Assembly: GCF_028867935.1 (NCBI RefSeq)
Contig: NZ_JAPQNS010000027.1
Location: 1-25,655, forward strand
Direction of reading: 5' to 3'
Source of the DNA: Flavobacterium sp. SUN052
GTDB lineage: Bacteria > Bacteroidota > Bacteroidia > Flavobacteriales > Flavobacteriaceae
Length of the DNA: 25,655 nt
Both the position numbers and the translations under genes were made by a program. Below the pieces are notes generated by a model. The model saw only the letters and a list, made by a program, of their open reading frames with translations. It did not search any database and was not told where the DNA came from. Shown here piece after piece: positions 1 through 8,400 of this stretch; within the stretch, counting starts at the first letter, position 1; each line of letters opens with the position of its first letter.

Positions 1-93
1 GTCAAAGTGCATTGGAGTTTTACGGTGGCAACCGCAGAAGCCAAGATGAAACGTTGGTATGAGCGGGTTAATACGGCTAATAAGTCGGAATAA
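1..93 (+). CDS. Transposase C-terminal fragment, probably IS630 family (5' end outside window)
   Basis: An open frame enters from the left edge and stops with TAA at 91-93, giving 30 residues. The segment HWSFTVATAEAKMKRWY resembles the C-terminal end of IS630-family DDE transposases, which commonly finish with a W-x-FTT-x-DARIKLKRLYP type of motif. The catalytic DDE residues would lie upstream of the window, so activity cannot be judged. The adjoining PhyH-type gene points toward it from the other strand and ends only 24 bases away. The family call rests on this short tail alone and is inferred from memory of the motif. Confidence 0.55.
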   Translation, partial: VKVHWSFTVATAEAKMKRWYERVNTANKSE

Positions 94-117
94 TATAAGC
101 ACTAAATTGGAGAAGCA

Positions 118-915
118 CTAGTCTATAATGCCCACTCCCAGTCGAATGGCCTGTTCAACGGGCGAATAAGCGCCGTCGGCACGTTCCAATTGCAGGGGTT
201 GGGCGGGTAGCAAGGGGGGCTGAGCCAGAAAACGGGGTATAGTGCCATGATGGGGCTGGGCGGCATGAACCAGAAACGGATGGCATAAATAAACTGTACC
301 AGCCAAACCGGTGGCCATCACTTCGGGGCGGTAAGCTGTTTCCTGAAATCCATTGGCGGCTAATTCTCGCAGGGTCAAACCCACTTCGCCAGCTGGTGCT
401 AACTGGCGGGCAATATCCAGATGCGAACCCACCCGAATGCGCGTCGGTGCATCGTTCTCGGTGACATCAGAAAACAAGAACAGCATGAGCAACGCGCGGC
501 CTTTGGAGTGGATATTGGCACGCCAGCTTAAAAAATCAGTTGGGTCGTCAATGTCCGTAATAAAGCTGATATCAATATGCCAGCCTGCATCACCCGGATC
601 ATTGGGGCTGGGAAAACGGACAGGAAACGTACCCAACGTATCTCTGGGTAACCATCGCCCGGTGCCAACCAACTGATCATAAGCAGTATGTAAACGGGGT
701 GTATTAACAGCTAGCCGGAAAGGTTCCTGCCCATACTGACCGAGCCGAATAACTGGCTGCGTCCAGGTATCCGGCTCGTCGGGATCGCAGCCAGTGTCGG
801 TCCACAGTATTTTGCGACCGGCATCAGCCAGTTCGGTTGGGAAAGCCTGATCGATTCTGAAAAAACCGTGTTGGATAAAGTCTTGAATCTGCTTGTCGTT
901 GAGTGTATTGCGCAT
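118..915 (-). CDS. Phytanoyl-CoA dioxygenase (PhyH) family Fe(II)/2-oxoglutarate oxygenase
   Basis: The 265-residue protein fits the PhyH superfamily of soluble non-haem iron oxygenases, which hydroxylate small molecules using 2-oxoglutarate and O2. The iron-binding facial triad is visible: H113-x-D115 in GWHIDIS and the distal H217 in HPFLVHAAQ. R228 in IPRF, eleven residues later, suits the 2-oxoglutarate carboxylate. There is no signal peptide, so it should be cytoplasmic. The ATG at 915 lies 28 bases after the stop of the upstream FMN reductase gene on the same strand, so the two are probably co-transcribed and the reductase could act in the same pathway. The substrate cannot be deduced. 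The C-terminus ends close to a transposase remnant, so the last residues may have been altered by an insertion. Confidence 0.85.
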   Translation of the reverse strand: MRNTLNDKQIQDFIQHGFFRIDQAFPTELADAGRKILWTDTGCDPDEPDTWTQPVIRLGQYGQEPFRLAVNTPRLHTAYDQLVGTGRWLPRDTLGTFPVRFPSPNDPGDAGWHIDISFITDIDDPTDFLSWRANIHSKGRALLMLFLFSDVTENDAPTRIRVGSHLDIARQLAPAGEVGLTLRELAANGFQETAYRPEVMATGLAGTVYLCHPFLVHAAQPHHGTIPRFLAQPPLLPAQPLQLERADGAYSPVEQAIRLGVGIID

Positions 916-943
916 AGGGCTATCAAAAAAAGCCCGCCAGCGT

Positions 944-1543
944 TTACTTCGCTTCTACCAAATTCGCAGCGCCCCAACGTTGGGCAATTGCCAGCGTGTA
1001 GTCGGCGAAGGCGCGAGCCGTTCGGGCGTAGACTTCGTGACCATGAAAATGACCGTTTTCGTCCAGGTTCATGGCCGTTTCGTGTGATTCATACAGTTTG
1101 GGCGAAACAATAGAATAGCTGTTTGAGAAGCTAATCATTTTGTTAACCACTGTGGTACCATCTAATGCTGGTTGACGACCTCCTCGCCCTGACGAAACAC
1201 CAGCGAAGGCAAACACTTTATCGTTGAACAGGTGTTTGAACGCCTGGCCACCAAGCTGGTGAATTGCATTGTCGAATTGAGGGGTTGTAGTCCAGTTGTA
1301 CTCGGGAATGGCGAAAATAACGAGGTCAGCGGCTTCCCAGGCCGAGATCAACTCCTGCTGGAAGGCCGTAAGATGATCGGGATGTACCGAACCCGTACCA
1401 ACAAAAGGAATATCGTAGTGAGCAAAATCAACTACTCGAACATCATCTTGCCCCGATTCCGTCAGGATACTTTTAAGGTACAAGGCAAATCGTAGGGAGT
1501 TGCTGTGCTTACGGGGGGAACTGGCAATTATTGTAATAGTCAT
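944..1543 (-). CDS. NADPH-dependent FMN reductase-like flavoprotein
   Basis: The 199-residue protein has a flavodoxin-like fold of the NADPH-dependent FMN reductase family. The N-terminal strand ITIIASSPRKHSNSLRFA is followed by the phosphate-binding loop typical of the group. PEYNWTTTPQFDNAIHQLG at mid-protein matches the family's PEYN-x(5)-LKNAID signature, and a glycine-rich AGVSSGRGGRQP segment follows. Members are cytosolic reductases of flavins, quinones, chromate or azo compounds. The specific electron acceptor is not readable here. The gene is first in an apparent two-gene operon with the PhyH-type dioxygenase, 28 bases downstream. Length is normal for the family and the ATG at 1543 begins directly at the first beta strand. 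Confidence 0.85.
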   Translation of the reverse strand: MTITIIASSPRKHSNSLRFALYLKSILTESGQDDVRVVDFAHYDIPFVGTGSVHPDHLTAFQQELISAWEAADLVIFAIPEYNWTTTPQFDNAIHQLGGQAFKHLFNDKVFAFAGVSSGRGGRQPALDGTTVVNKMISFSNSYSIVSPKLYESHETAMNLDENGHFHGHEVYARTARAFADYTLAIAQRWGAANLVEAK

Positions 1544-1672
1544 AGACGTAATATCTGTCGAATTAGCGCGCTAGGCGCTACAGGGTTAAAACCGTGGAGT
1601 TTAGGTTTTGGTTTCTAGCGAAAAAAATGTCCTTTCGTTGTGGAATTGTTGCCGGAGATGCATCGAAAAGAC

Positions 1673-1966
1673 ATGAGATTCTTATACTGCTTCCTGTTAC
1701 TGTCGGGCACTGCATTCGCCCAGGCGCCGACGCAGCCTTCGCTCCGGCAGCTCCCTTTCCCCGGACCCGGCTTCCGCCACGACTCGATGCCCGTTGGTAA
1801 ACAAATGCCTACGCTGCGGCCCCGCAATGATTTTTACCGACGACCCGGAGACAACCCAAATGTGGTGCGGGCAACGCTCGATAATATGCCAGTCCTGATG
1901 AACGATACCTCAACGGTGCCAATGCCTACGCACGGACGCCAGCCACGGAAAAGGAAAGAAGATTAA
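1673..1966 (+). CDS. Small secreted proline/arginine-rich protein of unknown function
   Basis: This 97-residue product is not recognised. It begins with a short signal peptide (MRFLYCFLLLSGTAFAQ) and continues as a polar, proline- and arginine-rich chain without predicted secondary-structure repeats or cysteines, ending in the basic stretch GRQPRKRKED. The ATG at 1673 is preferred over an upstream GTG at 1640 and an ATG at 1658 because the signal peptide starts there. A GGAG lies 16 bases upstream, rather far for a ribosome site. It stands alone between the divergent FMN reductase gene and the convergent PLP enzyme gene. It may be a small periplasmic protein. The signal peptide argues that the frame is really translated. 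Confidence 0.55.
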   Translation: MRFLYCFLLLSGTAFAQAPTQPSLRQLPFPGPGFRHDSMPVGKQMPTLRPRNDFYRRPGDNPNVVRATLDNMPVLMNDTSTVPMPTHGRQPRKRKED

Positions 1967-1998
1967 GTACTAGTGCAGAGGTAACAAGGTAAATAAGG

Positions 1999-2046
1999 AA
2001 TTAGGAACTAGCTGTCGGATAGCGTCTTGCGAGTAAAAACCTAATT
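1999..2046. terminator. Weak inverted repeat between convergent genes, possible bidirectional terminator
   Basis: AATTAGG at 1999-2005 is the reverse complement of CCTAATT at 2040-2046, with 34 bases between. It sits in the 114-base gap between the convergent small secreted protein gene (stop 1966) and PLP enzyme gene (stop 2081). The stem is short and A/T-rich with no clear T tract, so a terminator role is only suggested by position. Confidence 0.2.
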
Positions 2047-2080
2047 GCCAATTACCCCATTACTAGTCACCATCTACTTA

Positions 2081-3202
2081 TCACTTCTTTAATGCCTGAT
2101 CAATATCGGCAATTAGATCTTCAATATGCTCCAGACCCACTGAAACACGCAACGAGTTGGGAGGTGTTGTCGTATGAATACCTTCAATGGTTGGCCGGTG
2201 TTCAATCAGGCTCTCGGCACCACCCAGGCTTGTGGCTCTGGTAAACAGCTTCAGATTCGTGCAAACCCGCAGTGCGGCCTCGGCATCCCCTTTTACATCG
2301 AACGATAACATCGCGCCTGGTCCGTTCATCTGCTGTTTCGCCAAAGCACGTTGCGGATGGCTCTCCAGACCCGGATAATAAACCCGTTCTACAGCAGGGT
2401 GGCCTTCCAGGAACTCCGCCAAACGCTGAGCTGTGTCTTGTTGTGCTCGCACCCGAACACCCAGCGTTTTTAGCCCCCGCAACAACAGCCAGCAGTCGAA
2501 CGGTGACGGAACGGCACCGCCCAGTTGCTGTATTTGCCGCACGCGGAGTGCCAATTCGTTATTGGCATCCTTGAAAATCAGGGCACCGCCCAATACATCA
2601 GAATGGCCACCAATGTACTTTGTGGTGGAGTGCATCACAATGTCGCAATTGAGATCCAGAGGGCGTTGCAACACAGGAGTGGGCCAGGTATTGTCGCACA
2701 CACAGAGGGCACCCGCTTCGTGAGCCATTTGTGAGATGAACAACAGGTCGGTGAGAACCAATAATGGATTGGAGGGCGTTTCGACCCAGATCAGGCGCGT
2801 ATTTTCGTGGATAGCAGCCTGCACTTCGGCCAGGTCGCTCATGTCGACACGGGTATAAGTCAGACCCCAGGGATGAAAAATCTGTTCCAGCAACATGGGC
2901 GTGCTGAAGTATGCCTGACGCGGCATGACCACGTGATCGCCGGGGCGTAGTGACTGTAACAGGGCCATTGTAGCGGCCTGTCCTGAGCCAAACGCCATAC
3001 CCACCGCCCCCCCTTCGAGAGTAGCGAGCGCCTGTTCGAGAGCATCACGGTTGGGGTTACTAAAACGGCTATACCCATATTCCCCTACAAGTTCGTAGTT
3101 TTCGTCGCGCTCGAACTTGGTCGACAAATGGATTGGCGGAATAACGGCACCGGTCGGGTCGTGGTGGTGCGTTGCATGAATGGCAAGGGTATCGAAGTGC
3201 AT
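2081..3202 (-). CDS. Trans-sulfuration family PLP enzyme (cystathionine gamma-synthase/lyase type)
   Basis: The 373-residue protein belongs to the Cys/Met-metabolism PLP enzymes (fold type I), which act on cystathionine, O-acylhomoserine or methionine. Visible landmarks are YSRFSNPNRDALEQALATLEG near the N-terminus (YSR binds the phosphate of the partner subunit), FGSGQAA (residues 71-77), D170 in VCDNTW (pairs with the pyridine nitrogen), the Schiff-base lysine K195 in HSTTKYIGGHSD, and SLGGAESLIEH near the C-terminus. The open frame extends 42 codons upstream to 3328, but the ATG at 3202 starts exactly where family members do and frees the intergenic region. Synthase, gamma-lyase and methionine gamma-lyase cannot be separated from these motifs. 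The gene is transcribed divergently from the crotonase gene. Confidence 0.88.
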   Translation of the reverse strand: MHFDTLAIHATHHHDPTGAVIPPIHLSTKFERDENYELVGEYGYSRFSNPNRDALEQALATLEGGAVGMAFGSGQAATMALLQSLRPGDHVVMPRQAYFSTPMLLEQIFHPWGLTYTRVDMSDLAEVQAAIHENTRLIWVETPSNPLLVLTDLLFISQMAHEAGALCVCDNTWPTPVLQRPLDLNCDIVMHSTTKYIGGHSDVLGGALIFKDANNELALRVRQIQQLGGAVPSPFDCWLLLRGLKTLGVRVRAQQDTAQRLAEFLEGHPAVERVYYPGLESHPQRALAKQQMNGPGAMLSFDVKGDAEAALRVCTNLKLFTRATSLGGAESLIEHRPTIEGIHTTTPPNSLRVSVGLEHIEDLIADIDQALKK

Positions 3203-3275
3203 CGGCTGAGGCAGTATTAGTTGCTCAGTAAACCCGAACTTGAAGCCGGTAGGTTCCGAACGCAAATTTTTCAGC

Positions 3276-3283
3276 CAAACGTA
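3276..3283 (-). promoter_or_regulatory. Candidate Bacteroidota -7 box for the PLP enzyme gene
   Basis: Read on the minus strand, 3283-3276 is TACGTTTG, a perfect match to the Bacteroidota -7 consensus TAnnTTTG. It lies about 75 bases upstream of the ATG at 3202. No convincing -33 TTG is seen at the usual distance, so support is moderate at best. Confidence 0.35.
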
Positions 3284-3346
3284 CAACCACAATCCCTTCT
3301 GATTAGCTTTACAAGCACATCTATACACGTAAATAACCCGTCTGCT

Positions 3347-4186
3347 ATGACCTCAACTTATCAATCTCTCTCGCTGAGCCTGACCGACGGTGTCATGACC
3401 GTCACACTCCTCGGACCCGGAAAAGGCAACGCTATGGGCCCCGAATTCTGGGATGAACTGCCGGTGGCTATGGACGAAATTACGGCAATGCCCGATGTGC
3501 GGTGCATCGTGTTTCGGGGTAGTGGTGATCATTTCAGCTATGGTCTCGATGTCGCCCGAATGCTCCCCCGCATCAGTTCAATGGCCAGCGGTAATCCACT
3601 GGCTGCCGAACGGCGCAAACTCATGGGCCAGATTCGCTTTATGCAGTCGGGCTTTGTGAAAATGCACGAATCGCCCAAGCCAGTCATTGCGGCTATTCAC
3701 GGCTGGTGCATTGGGGGAGGGGTAAACATGATTGCCGGGGCCGACATCCGCCTTTGCTCCGCTGATGCCAAATTCAGCCTCCGCGAAGCCAAACTCGCCA
3801 TCACCCCCGACATCGGGGGACTTCAGTTTTTGCCGCACATCATTGGGCAGGGCTACACCCGCGAGCTGGCCCTCACAGCCAAAGATTTTGATGCGACGTT
3901 TGCTGAAAAAATTGGCCTGGCGAACCACGTTTACGACACGCCCGAAGCCTTATTTGAAGCTGCTGATCAGATGGCCCGCGAGATTGCCGATTTGCCCGCA
4001 GCCGCCGTGCAGGGAGCGAAAGAGGTACTGAACTACGGCATCGGGAAAGACCTCAACGACGGTATGCAATACGTAGCCGTCTGGAATTCCAGCCAGATGC
4101 AGTCCGTTGATTTCGGCGAAGCTATGCAAGCCACCGTGGAGAAACGTAAAGCCGCATTCAACAAGAAATCAGAACGGGGATATTAA
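3347..4186 (+). CDS. Crotonase-family enoyl-CoA hydratase/isomerase, dienoyl-CoA isomerase-like
   Basis: The 279-residue protein is a crotonase-fold enzyme acting on acyl-CoA thioesters. The oxyanion-hole regions are GSGDHFSYGLD (near residue 60) and HGWCIGGGVNMIAGADIR (from residue 108). Two acidic residues, E137 in REAKL and D145 in PDIGG, are eight residues apart, as are the catalytic Glu and Asp of mammalian delta(3,5)-delta(2,4)-dienoyl-CoA isomerase (ECH1). The surrounding GLQFLPHIIG also resembles that group. The product could therefore isomerise dienoyl-CoA during breakdown of unsaturated fatty acids, though hydratase activity is not excluded. The ATG at 3347 matches the family N-terminus. 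The frame stays open back to 3221, but that part overlaps the divergent gene's promoter region. Confidence 0.85.
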   Translation: MTSTYQSLSLSLTDGVMTVTLLGPGKGNAMGPEFWDELPVAMDEITAMPDVRCIVFRGSGDHFSYGLDVARMLPRISSMASGNPLAAERRKLMGQIRFMQSGFVKMHESPKPVIAAIHGWCIGGGVNMIAGADIRLCSADAKFSLREAKLAITPDIGGLQFLPHIIGQGYTRELALTAKDFDATFAEKIGLANHVYDTPEALFEAADQMAREIADLPAAAVQGAKEVLNYGIGKDLNDGMQYVAVWNSSQMQSVDFGEAMQATVEKRKAAFNKKSERGY

Positions 4187-4219
4187 TTCTATTGAGTGAT
4201 GGTCACTGCAATACACTCG

Positions 4220-4378
4220 GAAGCTGTTTAAACTTATCAAATTGAGTAGACCATGGCGTGGATTTGTCATTCCGACGCAGGAGGAATCTTTGGGTGAACC
4301 TGAAACTCTCTTTACCCGAAGATTCCTCCTGCGTCGGAATGACAAATTCGCACTCTAAACAAAAGTTTAAACAGCTTC
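4220..4378. repeat. MITE/REP-like palindromic intergenic element
   Basis: Two nested inverted repeats are seen. The outer arms are 16 bp and perfect (4220-4235 and 4363-4378, starting GAAGCTGTTTAAACTT). The inner arms are 34 bp with one mismatch (4262-4295 and 4314-4347, containing TCATTCCGACGCAGGAGG), separated by an 18-base loop. The two pairs have slightly different centres. No clear target-site duplication flanks the outer arms. It lies between the crotonase gene and the S41-like gene, 25 bases before the latter's ATG, so its transcript would form a strong hairpin in that leader. Terminal arms plus a long internal stem suggest a non-autonomous mobile repeat, inferred from structure only. 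Confidence 0.75.
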
Positions 4379-4403
4379 TCTTTCGCTCTTCACCATTGCC
4401 GCT

Positions 4404-5396
4404 ATGCAATCCACTACCGTCTTTCGTCGCTTTGTATCTGCGGGGCTGTCGCTAACACTGACCGTTTTGTTTTCGACTTGCTCGACCAAAGAGGCTGCTC
4501 CTGAACCAGCGGGACCGGTTAAAGACTTTTTTACACAACTGATTCAGATCGTTGAACAGAACTCGATCAACCGAAAGAAAATAGACTGGGTCGATTATAA
4601 AGCCAAGGTTTGGGCTAAAGTTGGGTCCGCCAAGAAGGTGCCTGAGACAGAGTTGGCTATGATCCTGGCTATGGCCTTACTGAAGGATAATCATAGCGGT
4701 ATTATCTTTGATAATCAACGGGGTTTATATGGTGGCATTGGCTGCCAGCCGTTGCCTGCTCTTAGTCCATTCATGTTTGCCGAACCGAACATTGGTTACG
4801 TGAAAGTAGAGGGGTTTAATGGATCGGGGCAGGAAGCGATCAATTTTGCACAGAATATTCAGAACGATATTGCCCGACAGGACGATAAAAACCTGATAGG
4901 ATGGATTGTTGATTTACGGCGCAATCTGGGCGGAAATATGTATCCGATGATTGCTGGATTAGGGCCTATTATTGGTGAAGGATTATGCGGCTATTTTTAT
5001 GATGCTGATGACAAACCAACAGCAACATTCTCGTACAAAAACGGTGCTGCCTGGCTTGGTGAGCAGCCGCTTACTACTGCCGCGAAACCGTACAAGTTGA
5101 TTAACAATAATCCCAGAGTAGCCGTCTTACTGGGCGGCAGCACAGCCAGTTCGGGCGAAGCGACAGCTATCGCCTTCATCGGCCGCCCTAATACACGCCT
5201 TTTTGGAGCCGTCAGTTGTGGACTTACTACTGGTAATACCCAATATAATTTACCTTTCTACGGCTACAGGCTCAATCTGTTTACCGTAAACATGGGCGAC
5301 CGAACCGGTAAGATATACGGCAAGGAGATTATGCCCGACGAACTCGTTACCGACGATCAGGCGATTGCCAAAGCCGTTAAGTGGCTTAGTCAGTAA
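4404..5396 (+). CDS. S41 family peptidase-like lipoprotein
   Basis: The 330-residue product starts with a lipoprotein-type signal: a hydrophobic stretch ends in VLFSTC with C26 as candidate lipidation site, though T at -1 is unusual. The C-terminal half matches the S41 (tail-specific/tricorn-like) protease domain: GYVKVEGFNG (131-140), IVDLRRNLGGNMYPMI (168-183), and the nucleophile elbow GGSTASSGEATAIAF, where S249 is the likely nucleophile. The lysine of the classical GKG-x-x-Q segment is not visible; this region instead reads SCGLTTGNTQ. It could be a processing or scavenging peptidase at the cell surface, or a divergent member with another catalytic arrangement. It begins just after the palindromic repeat and lies 87 bases before the HTCS gene, on the same strand. 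Confidence 0.75.
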   Translation: MQSTTVFRRFVSAGLSLTLTVLFSTCSTKEAAPEPAGPVKDFFTQLIQIVEQNSINRKKIDWVDYKAKVWAKVGSAKKVPETELAMILAMALLKDNHSGIIFDNQRGLYGGIGCQPLPALSPFMFAEPNIGYVKVEGFNGSGQEAINFAQNIQNDIARQDDKNLIGWIVDLRRNLGGNMYPMIAGLGPIIGEGLCGYFYDADDKPTATFSYKNGAAWLGEQPLTTAAKPYKLINNNPRVAVLLGGSTASSGEATAIAFIGRPNTRLFGAVSCGLTTGNTQYNLPFYGYRLNLFTVNMGDRTGKIYGKEIMPDELVTDDQAIAKAVKWLSQ

Positions 5397-5429
5397 TAGC
5401 TCGGTTCGATAGAAGTGGCTTTTTAATAT

Positions 5430-5450
5430 ACTGATTATCAGTTATATTTC
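5430..5450 (+). promoter_or_regulatory. Palindrome overlapping a -7-like box upstream of the HTCS gene
   Basis: ACTGAT-T-ATCAGT at 5430-5442 is a perfect 13-bp palindrome. Its last base abuts TATATTTC at 5443-5450, which matches the Bacteroidota TAnnTTTG box at all but the final position. The ATG of the HTCS gene is 33 bases downstream. The arrangement suits an operator next to the promoter, possibly for autoregulation by the AraC-type domain. No clear -33 element is seen. Confidence 0.35.
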
Positions 5451-5483
5451 TCGGAAGTAAGTAAGTCCTTCCTCTAAATAAAT

Positions 5484-8400
5484 ATGTCTGTCAGATGCAT
5501 TGCGTTAACTGTATTCGCCTGGGTTTGTATTGGTTCGGTAGTTGCGCAAAGTATACAGAACAATAGCAAAATACTCACTACCGCTGATGGTCTGCCAAAC
5601 TCAACTGTAACAGGCATTGTACAGGATCAGACGGGTTTTGTCTGGATTGGTACTGCCGATGGGCTTGCCCGGTTCGACGGACGACAGATCAAGGTGTTTC
5701 GCCACGACAAACTGGCCAACTCGCTGGCCGAAAACTCCATCAGTAGTGTACAACTGTTGCCCAACGGTACCCTGTTGCTGCAAACGCATACGGGGGATTT
5801 CCAGCAATTCGACCCACGTACTGAGCAGTTTACCCCCTTCCTGCCGCTGGCAAAACAAGGCAAACGAAAGATTGATGAAGGATGGGTATCGCCTGTCAAC
5901 ACCCCTGCGCTGAAACAAACGTTCTGGGCCATTTGGCGGGGTGAAAAAATCCAGGTTTTTGATCAAAAGCTGCGCGTGCGCCACACCTGGGATGAAAGCA
6001 CGCTCGGCAACGCTACCAAAACGCTTCATTGTATTGCTCCTGCTGCCAATGGGCGGGTGTACGCTCATTTCGATGAGGGTCTGGTTGAGCTGGATGCTCA
6101 GACGGGCAACCACCGGCTATTGCTGTATAAGGGACCACTGGCACGCTGGCTCAACCGGGTCATGCCCGTTGCTGATTGGCGGGCAGTTGCTGAGCGACCC
6201 AACGGCGAAATTATGGTGATTGGTCGACAGTATCTATTGCTGCTAAACCCCAAAACGGGGCAGTATCGAGATCTGAAAATACCCGGCGACCTTGTCCGCA
6301 ATGTGGCCTATGGAATGCGCGTATTGGCTGATGGCAAGGTGTACATCAGCATGGCTAACCGCTTGTATGAACTGTTGCCCAATGACCGGTTCTTGCCTGT
6401 GCATGAATGGGGAAAACCACAGGGTGAGCAACAAACCTATGGGCTACCTTACCTCACCGATCGCTCGGGTGTGTTGTGGCTTCATACGCAGATGGGCGAT
6501 ATTAAACGGCTTGATCGCCGGGTGCAGCCATTTCTGGCTTTGCCTTACCAAACCGATTGGAAATCAGATATTCTTAAGGTTACTCTGGGTATTAAGCCGC
6601 CCAGTTGGGAATTATCGACCGGTGATAGCTGGACACGGTTTACCAACACAAATGGTAGACTGTGGTTTATCGACGTGGCCACCCTGTATCAATGCAACCT
6701 GAAGCAGCCCCGGTCTATGTATACAGCGACAAGCAGTGACCTAAAGGATGATAATTGCAGTTGTAAAATTGCCATCAAGCCCGACGAGCGGGGCCATTTG
6801 TGGGTCTATGGAAATTTCGAAGGCGGCTTAACCGAAATGGATTCGGCTGGTCATATCAAGCGTTTCTGGCCTAATAGCTTTGTGCCGAAAACGTTCATTA
6901 ATCCGGGGCTGGATGTAGCTGATCTTCAGCCAATGGGCCATATAGTCTGGATGGCTTCCTATCTGGGTAAAGGACTGTTTAAGTACGACCTCCGACAGAG
7001 AAAAATTGTAGCTCAGTTGCTGCACAACCCGGCCAACAAGCAATCCTTGCCAACAAATCAGCTACTTTGTCTGGCTGTTGACCCGTACGAACCTACTGTA
7101 CTTTGGATCGGAACCGTGGGGGAAGGTCTTGCCCGTTACGACACAAAAACGGGGCGTTTTCGGGTGTTTACGGAGCAAACGGGCTTGCCCAACAACACCA
7201 TTTACAGCCTGATTGCTGACTCGCAGAAGTTTCTCTGGATAGCCACCAGTAAAGGCCTGGTTCGGATGAATACCCGGTCGTTCCAAACCCGCCGATTCAC
7301 ACGGGCCGACGGCTTACAGGACGATGAATTTGGTCATACACTGGCCGTTCAACTGCCCAATAACCGGCTGGCTTTTGGTGGGCGCACCGGGATCACAATG
7401 TTCGACCCTACAGCCCTGAAGGAAAATACCGTTGAACCACCGGTGGTTTTATCGAGCCTTCGGATCAACAACGAACCGGCCGATGTCAGGCAGGAAAACA
7501 GCCCATTGTCCAGGGCGCTAAACGCGCTTGACCGCCTGACACTCAGTCATACGCAGAATTTCTTAACGTTTGAGTTTTCAGCTTTAGAATACAGCAAACC
7601 AGAGAAAATCCAATATCGCTACCGAATGGTGGGCGTTGATCCTGGCTGGGTGAATACCAACGGTCAAAACACGGCTAATTACACCCAGTTAGCGCCCGGT
7701 GATTACGTTTTCAAAGTGAACAGCACCAACGCAGAGGGCACCTGGAGCCGTCATGCGAAAGAGCTAGCCGTACATATACAGCCTCCCCTCTGGGCAACCT
7801 GGTGGGCATATACGGTCTATTTTCTGATCACGGCCGGCCTGGTGTGGGGCTTTATTCGCCTGCGCCTGCGCCGGTTGCACGAGCAGCAATCGATGCAGCT
7901 TCAACAGCGGGAAGCCGAACAGCTAAAAGCCGTCGATGAACTCAAAACCCGCTTTTTTTCGAATATCACTCACGAGTTTCGAACGCCACTTTCGCTGATT
8001 TTATCGCCTACTGAAAAGCTGTTGCAGGAAGCCAAACACGACGCACCAACGCGGCAGACCCTCTCGTCGGTACACCGTAATGCCGGGCAATTGTTACAAT
8101 TAGTCAATCAATTGCTCGACCTCTCAAAACTCGAAGGTGGAGGCATGGCTGTTTCTCTATCGTGGGGGAATGTGGCCGAGTTTATCGAACAAGTCGTTGA
8201 CACGTTTCGAACTGCTGCTGAACAGAAAGGAGTGAGCCTAACCGTTCGAACCGACGCGAAGGAGACAGATTATTTATTCGACTCGGACAAATGGCTAAAA
8301 ATTAGTTCGAACATCTTGTCTAATGCGCTGAAATTTACGCTGCCAGGAGGGAGTGTCTCCGTTGAACTGACAGATAGCGGACAGGGCACTGTTTGCCTGA

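Noticed and set aside
3203..3346. Upstream extensions of both divergent frames (to 3328 on minus and from 3221 on plus) overlap each other.
   Set aside because: Each family begins at the internal ATG (3202 and 3347). The extensions show no family similarity and would remove the shared promoter region.
4203..4455. Short open frames on both strands within and around the palindromic repeat.
   Set aside because: They arise from the inverted repeat itself, have no start context or recognisable product, and mirror each other.
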